This document shows, piece after piece, positions 18,955 to 28,683 of a stretch of DNA of 64,000 bases. Source of the stretch: Strongylocentrotus pallidus (taxonomy: Eukaryota; Echinodermata; Echinoidea; Camarodonta; Strongylocentrotidae); the NCBI GenBank assembly GCA_030265145.1, contig JARBES010000062.1, forward strand, positions 649,805-713,804, in the 5' to 3' direction. The first letter of the stretch is position 1. Each line of letters starts with the position of its first letter. A model generated the notes under the pieces. That model was not told the origin of the DNA, searched no databases, and was given only the letters and a program-made list of their open reading frames with translations. Position numbers and translations under genes: made by a program.

Positions 18955-21525
18955 ATGAAAACTGACCAAGTATTAAAAAAAGTGGGTTCGTTCTTTAAAT
19001 CGGAAGAAAAAAACAAAATTGGGATAAAAAAGATGAAAAGTTACAGAAGAAGAAAACAACAGTCGTCGTACAACTATAGTCGTTTACCCGCCATGAACGA
19101 AGCGGACGAGTATGGAATGTACGGTGAGAATGAAACTTACGAATTTGATGCATACCCATCGGACGATAAACCTTTTTCTTCCACGACATCAGCATCCTTA
19201 AATCAAGATTTATCTGCGATGATGGACACGACGCACCGTTCCGTATCGGGCAACCGATTTTATAATTTTGCATACATGTCATTTTGTAAACTGTTCCATT
19301 TCGAATATTTTTTGAGCCCATTGTCTAGACTGGCTGTGATGGTGCACCAGACATTAAGTTTAGCCGTTGTTGCCTACATGGTGTATATGATTGTCATTCT
19401 TCGGAATTATTTTTACCGCCCTAACAACACCTCGTTTTACCTTATGGATACGGTTGTGTTATTAAGTCTGTTGATACCATTATGCACAAACCTTTTGAAG
19501 TTTGTGGCGCTTGCTTCTGATCCATCCAGTACAAGGATCTACTATTTAGAAGCGGCGCACAAAATGTTCGAGCAACCTCTGATGCTTTATACAGTAGCCA
19601 TCGTGTTCTACTTTCGAAACGTTGATGTTTTTTTATTTTTAAGCATTTTCTTAATGCTCCTCATCATGACCGGCATGAATTTTGTCATATCAAATCATGT
19701 CTTTTTTGACCGGATCAACAATAAAGTCCTCCGCTTTCGTAGGACCACTTACGGTGCTCTCTTTGAGTTGCGTGATTACAAGGGCTGGGGATTCAACCAA
19801 AACAAATTTTATGCTATTGTGGTTCAGGGTTACAAGGCACGCCTAAAATTGTGGGTCCATATCATATGGGAAATTTCGAATGGCGTGAGATCAAACAAAA
19901 GCTCTATTTTGCAAAATGTACATCAGATGGTGACATCACATAGTGCTTCTGGATTGGATCCAGAAATTATGGATATCAAACACAACATGTGCAACTATTG
20001 TAAACAAGATTTTGAATTGAGAAGGGACAAAACGGCCACGGTGGGAGTCGACGACAATGGATGTAAATGTAATGATACTTACGACACAACTCAAGATAAA
20101 TTGGTATCATATGTGCGTCAAGCGTTAAGAAGAACATCGGGCGAAGTGACACAAGACGTATACGATGCCTACGTCGACAAGTTGCCTGTCAATCAACATA
20201 ATACGATCATGTCTTTGAGCAAACACGATGGATCTCCTTTTAATCTAGCAAAAACATTAGGTTTGAAAGGGGTTGTGGGTGAGAAATTGTCAACGATTGC
20301 TAAGGCCGTCACCTATGCAATGAACCAAAAGGCCGTGGAATGTCGGGTGGCCAAGGGGTCCTTGTATTATGGCGAAGGAAAGGTACACAATGCATTACTG
20401 AACGAGAGAGAAGTCTTGCCTACCATGGATGAAGGGTTGTCTAGAAATCTTTCAAATGCAGAAAGATTAAATCCAGAGGCGTTTAATGCAAATACTTCGG
20501 GTGGCAAGCAAGAAACGAATTTAGATTTTAACGAAGAAGAGCTATTCGACGAAGATGGAGAATTTGATGCAGACGATGAATATGAAGAAGATGAAAGCGA
20601 AGGCGAAGACGAAGATGTAGATGAAGAAAGTGATTATGCGGGTAACGACGACGGACTCGACGAGATGACAGTAGATGAATTGAACAAGATATACAAAGCA
20701 ATGAATGGTGATGAAACGGATGAAACAACGACCCTTCTGAACAAGAATGAAAAAATGAAAAAAAATAAAACGGTCGAAACAAAAAGGAAACCTCTCAACA
20801 AGACCGCTCTCATTGCTAAAATAAAAGAGATGAAAACACAACATGGAACAAAGGAGTCGCCCCCCAGAAAATCTTCAAATACATCATTGTTAAAAAGGGC
20901 TAGGATGTACGGTACGATCGGACGTAGAACGTCACCCAAAGATTCTAATAAATTTGAAAAGGGCATGCATATTCTAAACAGACAGGTGACGCACACGGCC
21001 GGTGCAGATGAAGGGATGAGAGAATGTTGTTGGTGGAAACGAGGCAAATGCAAATGCACCATGTATCCACATTTAGGATACCGAAACAAGATGGACAGGT
21101 TGTTATCTCAACAAGGCATTGTCAACGCAGGCTACAAGGTGCTTTTGACGCAGATGATCAGATTGAACTTGAGCATCAAAGAGGTCGTTGACATGTTACC
21201 AGCTATGCACCTTCCCGATGACCTTTATTCTGTCAGTCGATGTTACAACTCTTGGAATCTACTCGGAGCCTTTATAAATATGATAATGTACATTTTGATC
21301 ACTGCTTATTTTATATTGGGACGTGGCGGAGCCCCACCCATCGTTGCATTTGTAGCTTACACCATCTCTATCGTATACGATCTATATTTCTATCAATTTA
21401 ACGATTCAAGACTTCGGTCGGCCCTGCTGTTGCATGGTTTTGTAGTTAGGGTTTCAAGTTACATTGGTTACTCGTTATTGCTGTATTCAGCGGTTTCAGG
21501 TTATCAGGATATCTACGGCATTTAA
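18955..21525 (+). CDS. Multi-pass membrane protein with long acidic cytoplasmic loop
   Basis: An 856-residue frame; the start could be ATG 19033, giving 830 residues. Hydrophobic segments lie at about residues 125-150, 160-183 and 205-245. A second hydrophobic cluster sits near the C-terminus at about 765-855 (AFINMIMYILITAYFI, VAFVAYTISIVYDLYFY, YIGYSLLLYSAV). Between them is a long soluble region with two cysteine clusters (CNYCK with CKC, and ECCWWKRGKCKC) and a strongly acidic stretch (about 520-570). The cysteine clusters could bind zinc. No transporter or receptor family is recognised. An AATAAA lies 24 bases after the stop. Confidence 0.72.
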   Translation: MKTDQVLKKVGSFFKSEEKNKIGIKKMKSYRRRKQQSSYNYSRLPAMNEADEYGMYGENETYEFDAYPSDDKPFSSTTSASLNQDLSAMMDTTHRSVSGNRFYNFAYMSFCKLFHFEYFLSPLSRLAVMVHQTLSLAVVAYMVYMIVILRNYFYRPNNTSFYLMDTVVLLSLLIPLCTNLLKFVALASDPSSTRIYYLEAAHKMFEQPLMLYTVAIVFYFRNVDVFLFLSIFLMLLIMTGMNFVISNHVFFDRINNKVLRFRRTTYGALFELRDYKGWGFNQNKFYAIVVQGYKARLKLWVHIIWEISNGVRSNKSSILQNVHQMVTSHSASGLDPEIMDIKHNMCNYCKQDFELRRDKTATVGVDDNGCKCNDTYDTTQDKLVSYVRQALRRTSGEVTQDVYDAYVDKLPVNQHNTIMSLSKHDGSPFNLAKTLGLKGVVGEKLSTIAKAVTYAMNQKAVECRVAKGSLYYGEGKVHNALLNEREVLPTMDEGLSRNLSNAERLNPEAFNANTSGGKQETNLDFNEEELFDEDGEFDADDEYEEDESEGEDEDVDEESDYAGNDDGLDEMTVDELNKIYKAMNGDETDETTTLLNKNEKMKKNKTVETKRKPLNKTALIAKIKEMKTQHGTKESPPRKSSNTSLLKRARMYGTIGRRTSPKDSNKFEKGMHILNRQVTHTAGADEGMRECCWWKRGKCKCTMYPHLGYRNKMDRLLSQQGIVNAGYKVLLTQMIRLNLSIKEVVDMLPAMHLPDDLYSVSRCYNSWNLLGAFINMIMYILITAYFILGRGGAPPIVAFVAYTISIVYDLYFYQFNDSRLRSALLLHGFVVRVSSYIGYSLLLYSAVSGYQDIYGI

Positions 21526-21548
21526 AAAAGTATTCGTGTCTTCTTGTT

Positions 21549-21554
21549 AATAAA
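21549..21554 (+). terminator. Poly(A) signal after the multi-pass gene
   Basis: AATAAA lies 24 bases after the stop codon and just before the kinase start codon. Confidence 0.45.
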
Positions 21555-21563
21555 AAGGATAAG

Positions 21564-22913
21564 ATGGAGCAAGACATCAAATCATTCGCAGATGATGGTA
21601 AATATCATGCTTTTAAGTTAAGAAACGAAGAAGGTTACACACATGTCAAACGCATGTTTTCTTCCAAGCAATCACATATTTTTTTTTGCTGTCATCAGAA
21701 CGGGCAGAATGCTATCGTTAAAACTTTAAAAATCAACCCTAACGAAGCAGTACACAAAGAAGAACACGAAGAAACGTGGCATTTAGACATCACAAATAAT
21801 TTATCCAAAGATGGTATGATCGAAGGCATTTTGCTTGCTAAATACAACATGACTTCAAAAGACAGTTTTACCAAACGCAATCTGTGTCTTGCTGACAGAA
21901 TGATCAAACCCGATGTGTCAAAATTGATATCTTTGCACGGTGCACAATCCCGTAGCCGGCTGATGGATGCCCTTCAAAAAGACCTTTTTTTTTACAATGT
22001 GTACAGCATGTGCGATGGTGGTTCGCTGTGCAACTACGTGACGTCGATGATAGAGTCTGGTAATGCGTCCTTTGATGCCGATGCTGTCGTGTCACTGGCA
22101 ATGGACATTACAAATGGAATCCGGACCCTTCACGATCTAAAAATCGTTCACGGCGATGTCCATATCACAAACATCCTGGTCCATGGCACACGCGCTTTGA
22201 TATCCGATTTCGGTTCCTGTCAATACGGTACGTTTTACAAACCCACCACCCGAAAGGAATGTCTGTCACCTCAAAGCATCATGATGCTACCCGCACATTA
22301 TTCAACGGATGTGTGGCATATGGGACACGTGTTTTATTATATGATGACAGCCGGCGCCGTCGACGTCAGGTCTGACATTGCCATGTTTACCAATCAATTA
22401 GACCTGAACTCCCCCGACGACGCCATGATGATAAAGGAGCACTGCAGTCGTTACACAGAGAAAGGTTTAGAACGTTTTAAGAATAACAGTGTGATCATGG
22501 GCAGTCGGGCAGTCGAGGAATTACTAAGTATGGTAAAGTTAGATGCAGAATGTCACGAATTTTCGTCGTGCAACCTTGTTTATTTTAATCAAGATAGGAT
22601 GAAAAACACGTCCTATCCTCTTTCGATTCAAAGTGACATTGTACGTGCTTACTGCATTATGGCAACGCTTAAACAGTCTGATCTCCATACGGATGTCACA
22701 ACGAAACAAGTACAGTCAACTATGATGGCATCTATGTTACATCCCCATCTCATGGCTACGCTCAATCATTACATCACAGAAGGACAACGCATAGACGATC
22801 GTACAACGGAGAAAATAAAACGTTTTGTTTCATTGATTAAATCGTGTTTTTATTTTGTAGACTTCATACGTCCTACGAGCAACGAGATACATGATATTTT
22901 GAAAGAATTATAG
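21564..22913 (+). CDS. Protein kinase-like protein
   Basis: A 449-residue frame from ATG. It has the core of an eukaryotic-type protein kinase: a VAIK-like lysine (AIVKTL, K53) and a catalytic loop HGDVHITN (residues 196 to 203; D198 is the catalytic base and N203 binds metal). The DFG motif follows at 215 to 217 (ISDFGSC). A hydrophobic hinge (FFYNVYSMCDGGSL) precedes a helix rich in small residues, as in Ser/Thr kinases. HGD in place of HRD is seen in several viral and atypical kinases. Herpesviruses encode conserved and accessory kinases that phosphorylate viral and host nuclear proteins; orthology to those is not shown. An AATAAA follows at 22928. Confidence 0.85.
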   Translation: MEQDIKSFADDGKYHAFKLRNEEGYTHVKRMFSSKQSHIFFCCHQNGQNAIVKTLKINPNEAVHKEEHEETWHLDITNNLSKDGMIEGILLAKYNMTSKDSFTKRNLCLADRMIKPDVSKLISLHGAQSRSRLMDALQKDLFFYNVYSMCDGGSLCNYVTSMIESGNASFDADAVVSLAMDITNGIRTLHDLKIVHGDVHITNILVHGTRALISDFGSCQYGTFYKPTTRKECLSPQSIMMLPAHYSTDVWHMGHVFYYMMTAGAVDVRSDIAMFTNQLDLNSPDDAMMIKEHCSRYTEKGLERFKNNSVIMGSRAVEELLSMVKLDAECHEFSSCNLVYFNQDRMKNTSYPLSIQSDIVRAYCIMATLKQSDLHTDVTTKQVQSTMMASMLHPHLMATLNHYITEGQRIDDRTTEKIKRFVSLIKSCFYFVDFIRPTSNEIHDILKEL

Positions 22914-22927
22914 TTTGCTAGGTACGA

Positions 22928-22933
22928 AATAAA
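22928..22933 (+). terminator. Poly(A) signal of the kinase gene
   Basis: AATAAA lies 15 bases after the kinase stop, followed at 22974 to 22997 by a TG microsatellite that could act as the GU-rich downstream element. Confidence 0.55.
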
Positions 22934-22973
22934 GTTAGTCTTTTACGAATCAATTGTTGCATTCTTGTTTAAT

Positions 22974-22997
22974 ATGTGTGTGTGTGTGTGTGTGTGT
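22974..22997. repeat. TG dinucleotide microsatellite
   Basis: About 12 TG units lie between two convergent genes. Confidence 0.9.
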
Positions 22998-22998
22998 A

Positions 22999-23802
22999 CT
23001 AAGACAAGAATACATGATTTAAAAGTGTCGTAGAATAGGTGTCAGTTTTCATGTTGACATATGCCACAAACATAGAAACGAACGTACTGACAAAACATAC
23101 GAATAAATGGACAATAAACAAACCGACCAGCATGTAATAAGCAACGTCCGTAATGTATTCGGTGGTCGTCTCCACCGATGGCGTGGAATATGGTCTGAAT
23201 CTTTGGGTGGAATACAAAATAAGCGTGATTCCTAGGACGCTAGTCAGTGTAAGGTTCGATTGAACACATGTTTTGAAAGCTTGGCACACACGCTTCCCTA
23301 ATAATCCAAAACGCCGATTGCATCCAACTTGGTCTTTTTTATTGATTATTGTTGGATCTTTGTGACATCTAGGCATGTAGCCTAAGGCAAAGAATTGATG
23401 TTTGTGTAATATAAGTTGCAACACCTTGATCAACACAGTATAGAGATTGCTTATCGTGACGATTACAGAAACGATTCCCAGGGAAATAATAACAGGGTTG
23501 TCTGATGCACTTATGATAAATCCACATACAACGACAGTAGCATAAAACACAAAAGAGAAGATTAATCCAACCACGCTCCAAAAGTCAATTTCTTGATAAC
23601 GGTCGTGTATCCACAAATAGACTCTGTGTGTTCTATAACGTTCCTCTAGCATGAGCAGTCTCGCTACATGAGCCGGATCGCGAACGCGTGTCGTCACTGT
23701 TGTATCCGGACATTTCTGTAGCTGACACGAAATATTTTTATGATTTAAAATAAGTTCGTTTATTTTTAAACGTTTAAGATTTGATGTCTTAAAGTCGTTC
23801 AT
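22999..23802 (-). CDS. Multi-pass (about four-helix) membrane protein
   Basis: A 267-residue frame with ATG at 23802. Hydrophobic segments lie at about residues 74-98 (WSVVGLIFSFVFYATVVVCGF), 104-130 (VIISLGIVSVIVTISNLY), 183-200 (LTSVLGITLILY) and 218-247 (YYMLVGLFIVHLFVCFVSTF). The N-terminus is basic and cytoplasmic in appearance. It converges with the kinase gene and diverges from the 1,352-residue gene, with 86 AT-rich bases between the starts that must hold both promoters. It belongs to the cluster of membrane genes at 15.9 to 28.6 kb. No family is recognised. Confidence 0.7.
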   Translation of the reverse strand: MNDFKTSNLKRLKINELILNHKNISCQLQKCPDTTVTTRVRDPAHVARLLMLEERYRTHRVYLWIHDRYQEIDFWSVVGLIFSFVFYATVVVCGFIISASDNPVIISLGIVSVIVTISNLYTVLIKVLQLILHKHQFFALGYMPRCHKDPTIINKKDQVGCNRRFGLLGKRVCQAFKTCVQSNLTLTSVLGITLILYSTQRFRPYSTPSVETTTEYITDVAYYMLVGLFIVHLFVCFVSTFVSMFVAYVNMKTDTYSTTLLNHVFLS

Positions 23803-23888
23803 TTCTTTTTATATTTAAAAAATGATTTTACACAGATGCTCAATTTCTGAATTGATAGTTTTTACTTTAATTTTTTAAGTAAATAAAT

Positions 23889-26800
23889 ATGAGCACGTTT
23901 TACCTCTATTTGAAATTGAAGAACGCATTCCAAGATGTTCTCTATCTCTGGGATGAATACACTGCACATAATCGGACTTTACCTGTGTCACTATCATCTC
24001 CGAAATCCCCGCTTTTTACATCCACACCCAAAAGTATAAATGGAAAACGTGGCACTGTAACTTTTGAATCTCATTCCAATATTGCTTCATTGCGTCTGAA
24101 GTCTTCTACATCCTGTATTTCGTCCACGTCTACAATACATGCATACGAGACGCATGTATTACCGCATGTATATACAGATAATTATGTTCATTTTCCCGAT
24201 GGTTTGCACGAAAGTTTTTTACCTGACGGAGATCCGGCATTGAAGACCGAACCGATGCTACCTTATCAAGGTGAAATCAACGGAACGATTAGTAAAACGC
24301 TATTTGAACAAAAAATTGACAAGCATTGTTTGACATCGGAGAGACAAGTAGAAGATGTGCAATTTCTTTGTAAATTGCAAGCCCGTTTTTTATGCAATAC
24401 AAAGTGGTTGGACAAAATTAACAACGTTGTTATTAACAAGATCAATACGTTATTGGACCTTCCTCAGCATGCGATTGCTTATAATAAGAAATATGCAATG
24501 AAGCTATTGGGCGTCTATATTGGATCATTTTGTAACGAAATTATGTCCGAGTATGACAATTCCAAAGAGCCTGATCAGGATGATTTGGAACCAAAAGATA
24601 AAATTGACCGTAAAGACTTGTTCACTCGATCAAAAGATTTTTTTTACGATTTATGCAACATGTTCTTAAACTCTGTTCTGTTAATGGTAGACTCCGCGTA
24701 CTTGTTATCGTTTGTTTTTTTCTATATAGAGGACTTAATAGATAAAGACAAAACTATGTCTTTCATTGTTAAACAAGAAATCAGTCCACCTCTCAAAGAC
24801 AAATGCAATTTTCTTATCAATGCTTGTTATGAGAATGAAAACACCACACCTTTAAAAAACAAACTCGTCATCCTCATGTTCGAACATTGTAAAAACGCGT
24901 TAATTTCTGATTCTACATGGAGTAATTTCGCATTTGAAGAGATTGTGTTTTTTAATAAAAAGGAGTTAACGTGGTCATCATCTTCTTCGTCGACCACCGG
25001 TCGACGAGACAACAGTATTATAGAACATGATGAAGATAAAGCAGTTAGTGTAAACGAAGAAGAATATGCTAAAGCAAGAACAGGTCCTGGAGAACATGGC
25101 GTTCTTACTGATGACGACGACAAAGATTCGGCTGAAGATTCGGATGAAGATTCGGATGAAGATGTGGATGAAGCACTTGAAGAAGATGACGGATGGGATA
25201 GACAAGATAAACCAGAACACACAACGGAACAAAATGTCGGAGAAGGTCAAAAAGATCCATATAATAATGCACGCAAAGAGTTATCTATTGATGTTGACAA
25301 CGACGGTAATTTGAGTATGATAGGGTTTTACATTGATAAGACAACCGAGATCGTTGTACTCAATCCATTCAAAGAAAATAGGGCTTCATTACCTACACTA
25401 CGCAAATATGCATTACAGTATCCAACCATTGCAGCTTTGTTCAGCATTATCAATAAAGTAAATGCTACCGACAGTGTTTCTAGGATGGAAAAATATAGGT
25501 ACAAATTTGAAAGTCTTGTTATACCATTTTGTCAATTCATTACAAAAACCAAATTTACAACCGAACATGAATCCGTTATTCGTTATGCAATCGCATTGTG
25601 CAACTACATGCATCGGATCTGCCTTACATCCGAGGATGAAGGTTTCGATAAAGAAGAGTTAGACAATCTTACTTATCCTTCAGCGTTGACACTAACTATC
25701 GTAGAAGATTCTAAAGATGTATACACACTTTATCCCAATAGAGGAGGTATTCTAGCACTGTCGCCTCCGCACATAGATATCATGATGTACAAAGTCATTC
25801 TCCACAATCCACGATTCCGCATACATATGAACGTGTGTTTTGAAGGAGATTTATCTTTTGTTGTAAACTTGTTTACAGAAATCGACACGTATGCGATGGC
25901 TAAACAATGCTTTGTTAAGATGGATCCACGTATACCCCAAGGGACTTACATTAAAGTGTGGAAAGTATCTTCTATTCATCATGCTAGGATGAAGGATCGT
26001 CTTGTAGACACATACGAGTACGAATATGCTAGACGCATGCTGAACATACTACGCCTAGAAAATGAACTAAATTGTTTATCTTTCATGCTACATCAAACCG
26101 ACATTACAAGATACCACACATGGAAAGACAGATTAGACGATTATTGCATGTCATTAAATCAGGTAGCACTGTCCCATCTGCTTTTTCTGTCCGAAACAAC
26201 AAACTTTACAAAACGTCTGGAAGAAGCCGGATTTAGTGGGTTTAAAGATCATATAAACTATGTTGAAATCATTCGATTCGGCCGGACGATTGCATGTGAT
26301 GTGAATGTAATAGACAAAGCTTATAATCAGCTTTTAATGCAAACATCACAAGAGATGGTAGATTGTATCTTGAACATCGACAATCAATATCACCCACAAA
26401 ACGAAGATACCCATGTGTCTATTGATAACATTCAATCTATAGTTCGCACTTACCATCAATACAATAGACTTTATAAGAAGAGGCACAATTGGACCGATAA
26501 AGCACTTCGGCCGTTCACAATATCGCAGATGATGCTGGGAATGGCGGCATTTGCAAGTATCAAGTACGTGCAGAGTACAATAATAAAAAACCGAACGCTG
26601 AACCGAGGGAAGGCACTGAATGTCATCTATAATCTATACCAAATCGCACACAAATTTACAATTGTGATGCCTGGAAGAAGTACAACTCATACCGACCTAT
26701 CGATTTTTCCGACCGAACTATATCCTGATGGTGTAGGCAGAGTTGTATGTTATGATTTGAAAACCCCTTCCAATTTGTCGCTGGATGCGAAGAGAGTGGA

Positions 26801-27947
26801 AGAATTCCTAAAAAACCCAGCAGATATCAATCTAAAGATAGAAAATATGTCTTCTAATGCATTATTTCAAAGCGATCAAAATAGACACATGCAGACCGCT
26901 TTTGAGTTTGCAGTACAGTTGGCAACCATATCGAAAAAAGCAATCACAAAAAATATAGGCCAGCATTATTTTGCATTGGCAAATGTTTACACAACGTTCA
27001 ATCGATTCCTTTTAGATAATGATCTAGAACAATTTTTTGTGATGATGTTGACCGTAGCCAAAAACACAAATGCTGACGCCTACTTGAAGGCAGTTCAAAA
27101 TGTTTTTAATTCTCTGGGTGTGCCTGATAAAGAACACACATTGTTCTTTGTGGATGATCACACCGTCACGCTTAAAGAAGACACCGACATTTACCATCGC
27201 GGCAGTCGCAACACAAATCATTTCATCCAACAATGTATTACGAATAACGGTAACAATGTGAGACAAATGGTAAAACACGCAAGAGAAACGACATGTTTCC
27301 CAAGCATTAGCAATCGTCATTTTTTTTCACTAGCTGGTTGTCTCAACCATTCTATGTTAAGTTCATTCTCACTTCCATTCGGGTCTGCTGAAATGCAATC
27401 AACAAAGGTATTTTTGATTCAGATATCGTCACGGCAACCGCTGAAGTACGGTGAATTTAGAGAAATTTACTCTCCATTTTACCATTACTTTAAAAACATA
27501 ATCGCATCCCGTCGATTGGAAACATCATACGATGCGATCAACCTAAGCATACACGAAGCAATTGTCGAAGACGACGTGTACCTCCCTCACAGGTTCACGC
27601 ATGCATTTGACATATTTGACCCGAGCTATGCAAGATGGGTTGTACTTCGCATGACCAAACAACACAACATCACAAACTTGATGTATTTGATCACTGTGTA
27701 CGCCATAACAGCCATCCAATGGCCTAAGCTAAACTCAGATTTGTCATTTGCTGTCGATCAATACCTGAAGCATTTTTTGGATGTCTACGAAAAGATCATA
27801 TTGTGCGACGATAACAGAGGCGGATTCTGCTTTTTGTATAACAAGCATTTTAACATCCCAAGTAAGGTGACAGGCAGCGCGAGCAATTTGAGACAAGGCG
27901 AGGGGTTATTTAAATTTTATAATGAGACAACATTTTGTCTAGCATAA
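23889..27947 (+). CDS. Very large hypothetical protein (1,352 residues) with acidic region
   Basis: One uninterrupted frame from ATG. I do not recognise a domain. Residues about 365 to 460 are low-complexity: a serine run, then an acidic stretch with EDSDEDSDEDVDEALEED. The 800 residues after it look like a continuous globular, mostly helical protein with even hydrophobicity and no membrane segment. The size and position directly upstream of the capsid candidate would suit a tegument or inner-capsid protein. That is position-based inference. The last bases overlap the frame of the next membrane gene only upstream of that gene's first ATG. Confidence 0.8.
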   Translation: MSTFYLYLKLKNAFQDVLYLWDEYTAHNRTLPVSLSSPKSPLFTSTPKSINGKRGTVTFESHSNIASLRLKSSTSCISSTSTIHAYETHVLPHVYTDNYVHFPDGLHESFLPDGDPALKTEPMLPYQGEINGTISKTLFEQKIDKHCLTSERQVEDVQFLCKLQARFLCNTKWLDKINNVVINKINTLLDLPQHAIAYNKKYAMKLLGVYIGSFCNEIMSEYDNSKEPDQDDLEPKDKIDRKDLFTRSKDFFYDLCNMFLNSVLLMVDSAYLLSFVFFYIEDLIDKDKTMSFIVKQEISPPLKDKCNFLINACYENENTTPLKNKLVILMFEHCKNALISDSTWSNFAFEEIVFFNKKELTWSSSSSSTTGRRDNSIIEHDEDKAVSVNEEEYAKARTGPGEHGVLTDDDDKDSAEDSDEDSDEDVDEALEEDDGWDRQDKPEHTTEQNVGEGQKDPYNNARKELSIDVDNDGNLSMIGFYIDKTTEIVVLNPFKENRASLPTLRKYALQYPTIAALFSIINKVNATDSVSRMEKYRYKFESLVIPFCQFITKTKFTTEHESVIRYAIALCNYMHRICLTSEDEGFDKEELDNLTYPSALTLTIVEDSKDVYTLYPNRGGILALSPPHIDIMMYKVILHNPRFRIHMNVCFEGDLSFVVNLFTEIDTYAMAKQCFVKMDPRIPQGTYIKVWKVSSIHHARMKDRLVDTYEYEYARRMLNILRLENELNCLSFMLHQTDITRYHTWKDRLDDYCMSLNQVALSHLLFLSETTNFTKRLEEAGFSGFKDHINYVEIIRFGRTIACDVNVIDKAYNQLLMQTSQEMVDCILNIDNQYHPQNEDTHVSIDNIQSIVRTYHQYNRLYKKRHNWTDKALRPFTISQMMLGMAAFASIKYVQSTIIKNRTLNRGKALNVIYNLYQIAHKFTIVMPGRSTTHTDLSIFPTELYPDGVGRVVCYDLKTPSNLSLDAKRVEEFLKNPADINLKIENMSSNALFQSDQNRHMQTAFEFAVQLATISKKAITKNIGQHYFALANVYTTFNRFLLDNDLEQFFVMMLTVAKNTNADAYLKAVQNVFNSLGVPDKEHTLFFVDDHTVTLKEDTDIYHRGSRNTNHFIQQCITNNGNNVRQMVKHARETTCFPSISNRHFFSLAGCLNHSMLSSFSLPFGSAEMQSTKVFLIQISSRQPLKYGEFREIYSPFYHYFKNIIASRRLETSYDAINLSIHEAIVEDDVYLPHRFTHAFDIFDPSYARWVVLRMTKQHNITNLMYLITVYAITAIQWPKLNSDLSFAVDQYLKHFLDVYEKIILCDDNRGGFCFLYNKHFNIPSKVTGSASNLRQGEGLFKFYNETTFCLA

Positions 27948-27952
27948 CAATA

Positions 27953-28636
27953 ATGCATTATGAACTGTGCAAATCAAATGTGTACAAACATGTGTTGGTG
28001 CATAGCAATGCACGAGCCTACTCTGCACGACTTGTAAGACGATTACTCATCGTCTATTCACACGTGGTCATCTTGTTTTACGCAGTGTGTGTGGTAGTTT
28101 CGACCTACATCCACTTTAAAGAATTTGCATTTCCAAGATGGTATATGAGTCATTTCTTGTTGAGTCTTAGGTGGATGCTCGTATGGAGTTATATGATTTC
28201 GATCGTTTATTGGATTTCTTTAGCAAAGAGCTGTTACGAATTAGAGAGATTGATTGCCGATGTCAAAAACAAAATTATACTTTGCAGCAACAGAGTCGTA
28301 ACTACGACTGCCAACAAGCGTACGCTCGATCTTTTTTGCGTTCAGTACGCTTTAGAATTATACCGCCAACAAGAAAGATACCGTTTGAACGGAATTTTGT
28401 ATAGATACATGTGTTTTGTACTTGTTGTTGTTTACCGTCTCTTCGTGTTTTATGTTTGGATTTATGTGATATGGATGAATCGAAACTGGACGCAGTCATG
28501 CGTGGTATTTATATCTCATTCTGTAAAACCAAATCCTTGGTGTGGAGTGGAATGCATATTACACACATGCAGCACGTATCTCTACATCATCGAACTGCTG
28601 CTTTTGTTAACCAGGACACTTTGGGGTATTAAATAA
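27953..28636 (+). CDS. Four-helix membrane protein
   Basis: A 227-residue frame from ATG 27953; an earlier in-frame TTG is ignored. Hydrophobic segments lie at about residues 33-58 (IVYSHVVILFYAVCVVVST), 74-98 (WMLVWSYMISIVYWISLA), 154-175 (YMCFVLVVVYRLFVFYVWIYV) and 205-222 (YLYIIELLLLLTR). The general layout resembles the minus-strand membrane gene at 23.0-23.8 kb: a basic N-terminus, two hairpins and a charged middle. Whether they are homologous is unclear. The stop codon is embedded in an AATAAA (28632-28637), so polyadenylation would follow directly. Confidence 0.68.
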   Translation: MHYELCKSNVYKHVLVHSNARAYSARLVRRLLIVYSHVVILFYAVCVVVSTYIHFKEFAFPRWYMSHFLLSLRWMLVWSYMISIVYWISLAKSCYELERLIADVKNKIILCSNRVVTTTANKRTLDLFCVQYALELYRQQERYRLNGILYRYMCFVLVVVYRLFVFYVWIYVIWMNRNWTQSCVVFISHSVKPNPWCGVECILHTCSTYLYIIELLLLLTRTLWGIK

Positions 28637-28683
28637 AAGTTATAGATTGAAAAAACTCGAACGCGATCCATCCAAAGTCCACG

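Noticed and set aside
20528-21089. Phenylalanine- and histidine-rich minus-strand frames
   Set aside because: They are shadows of the acidic region of the multi-pass membrane protein.
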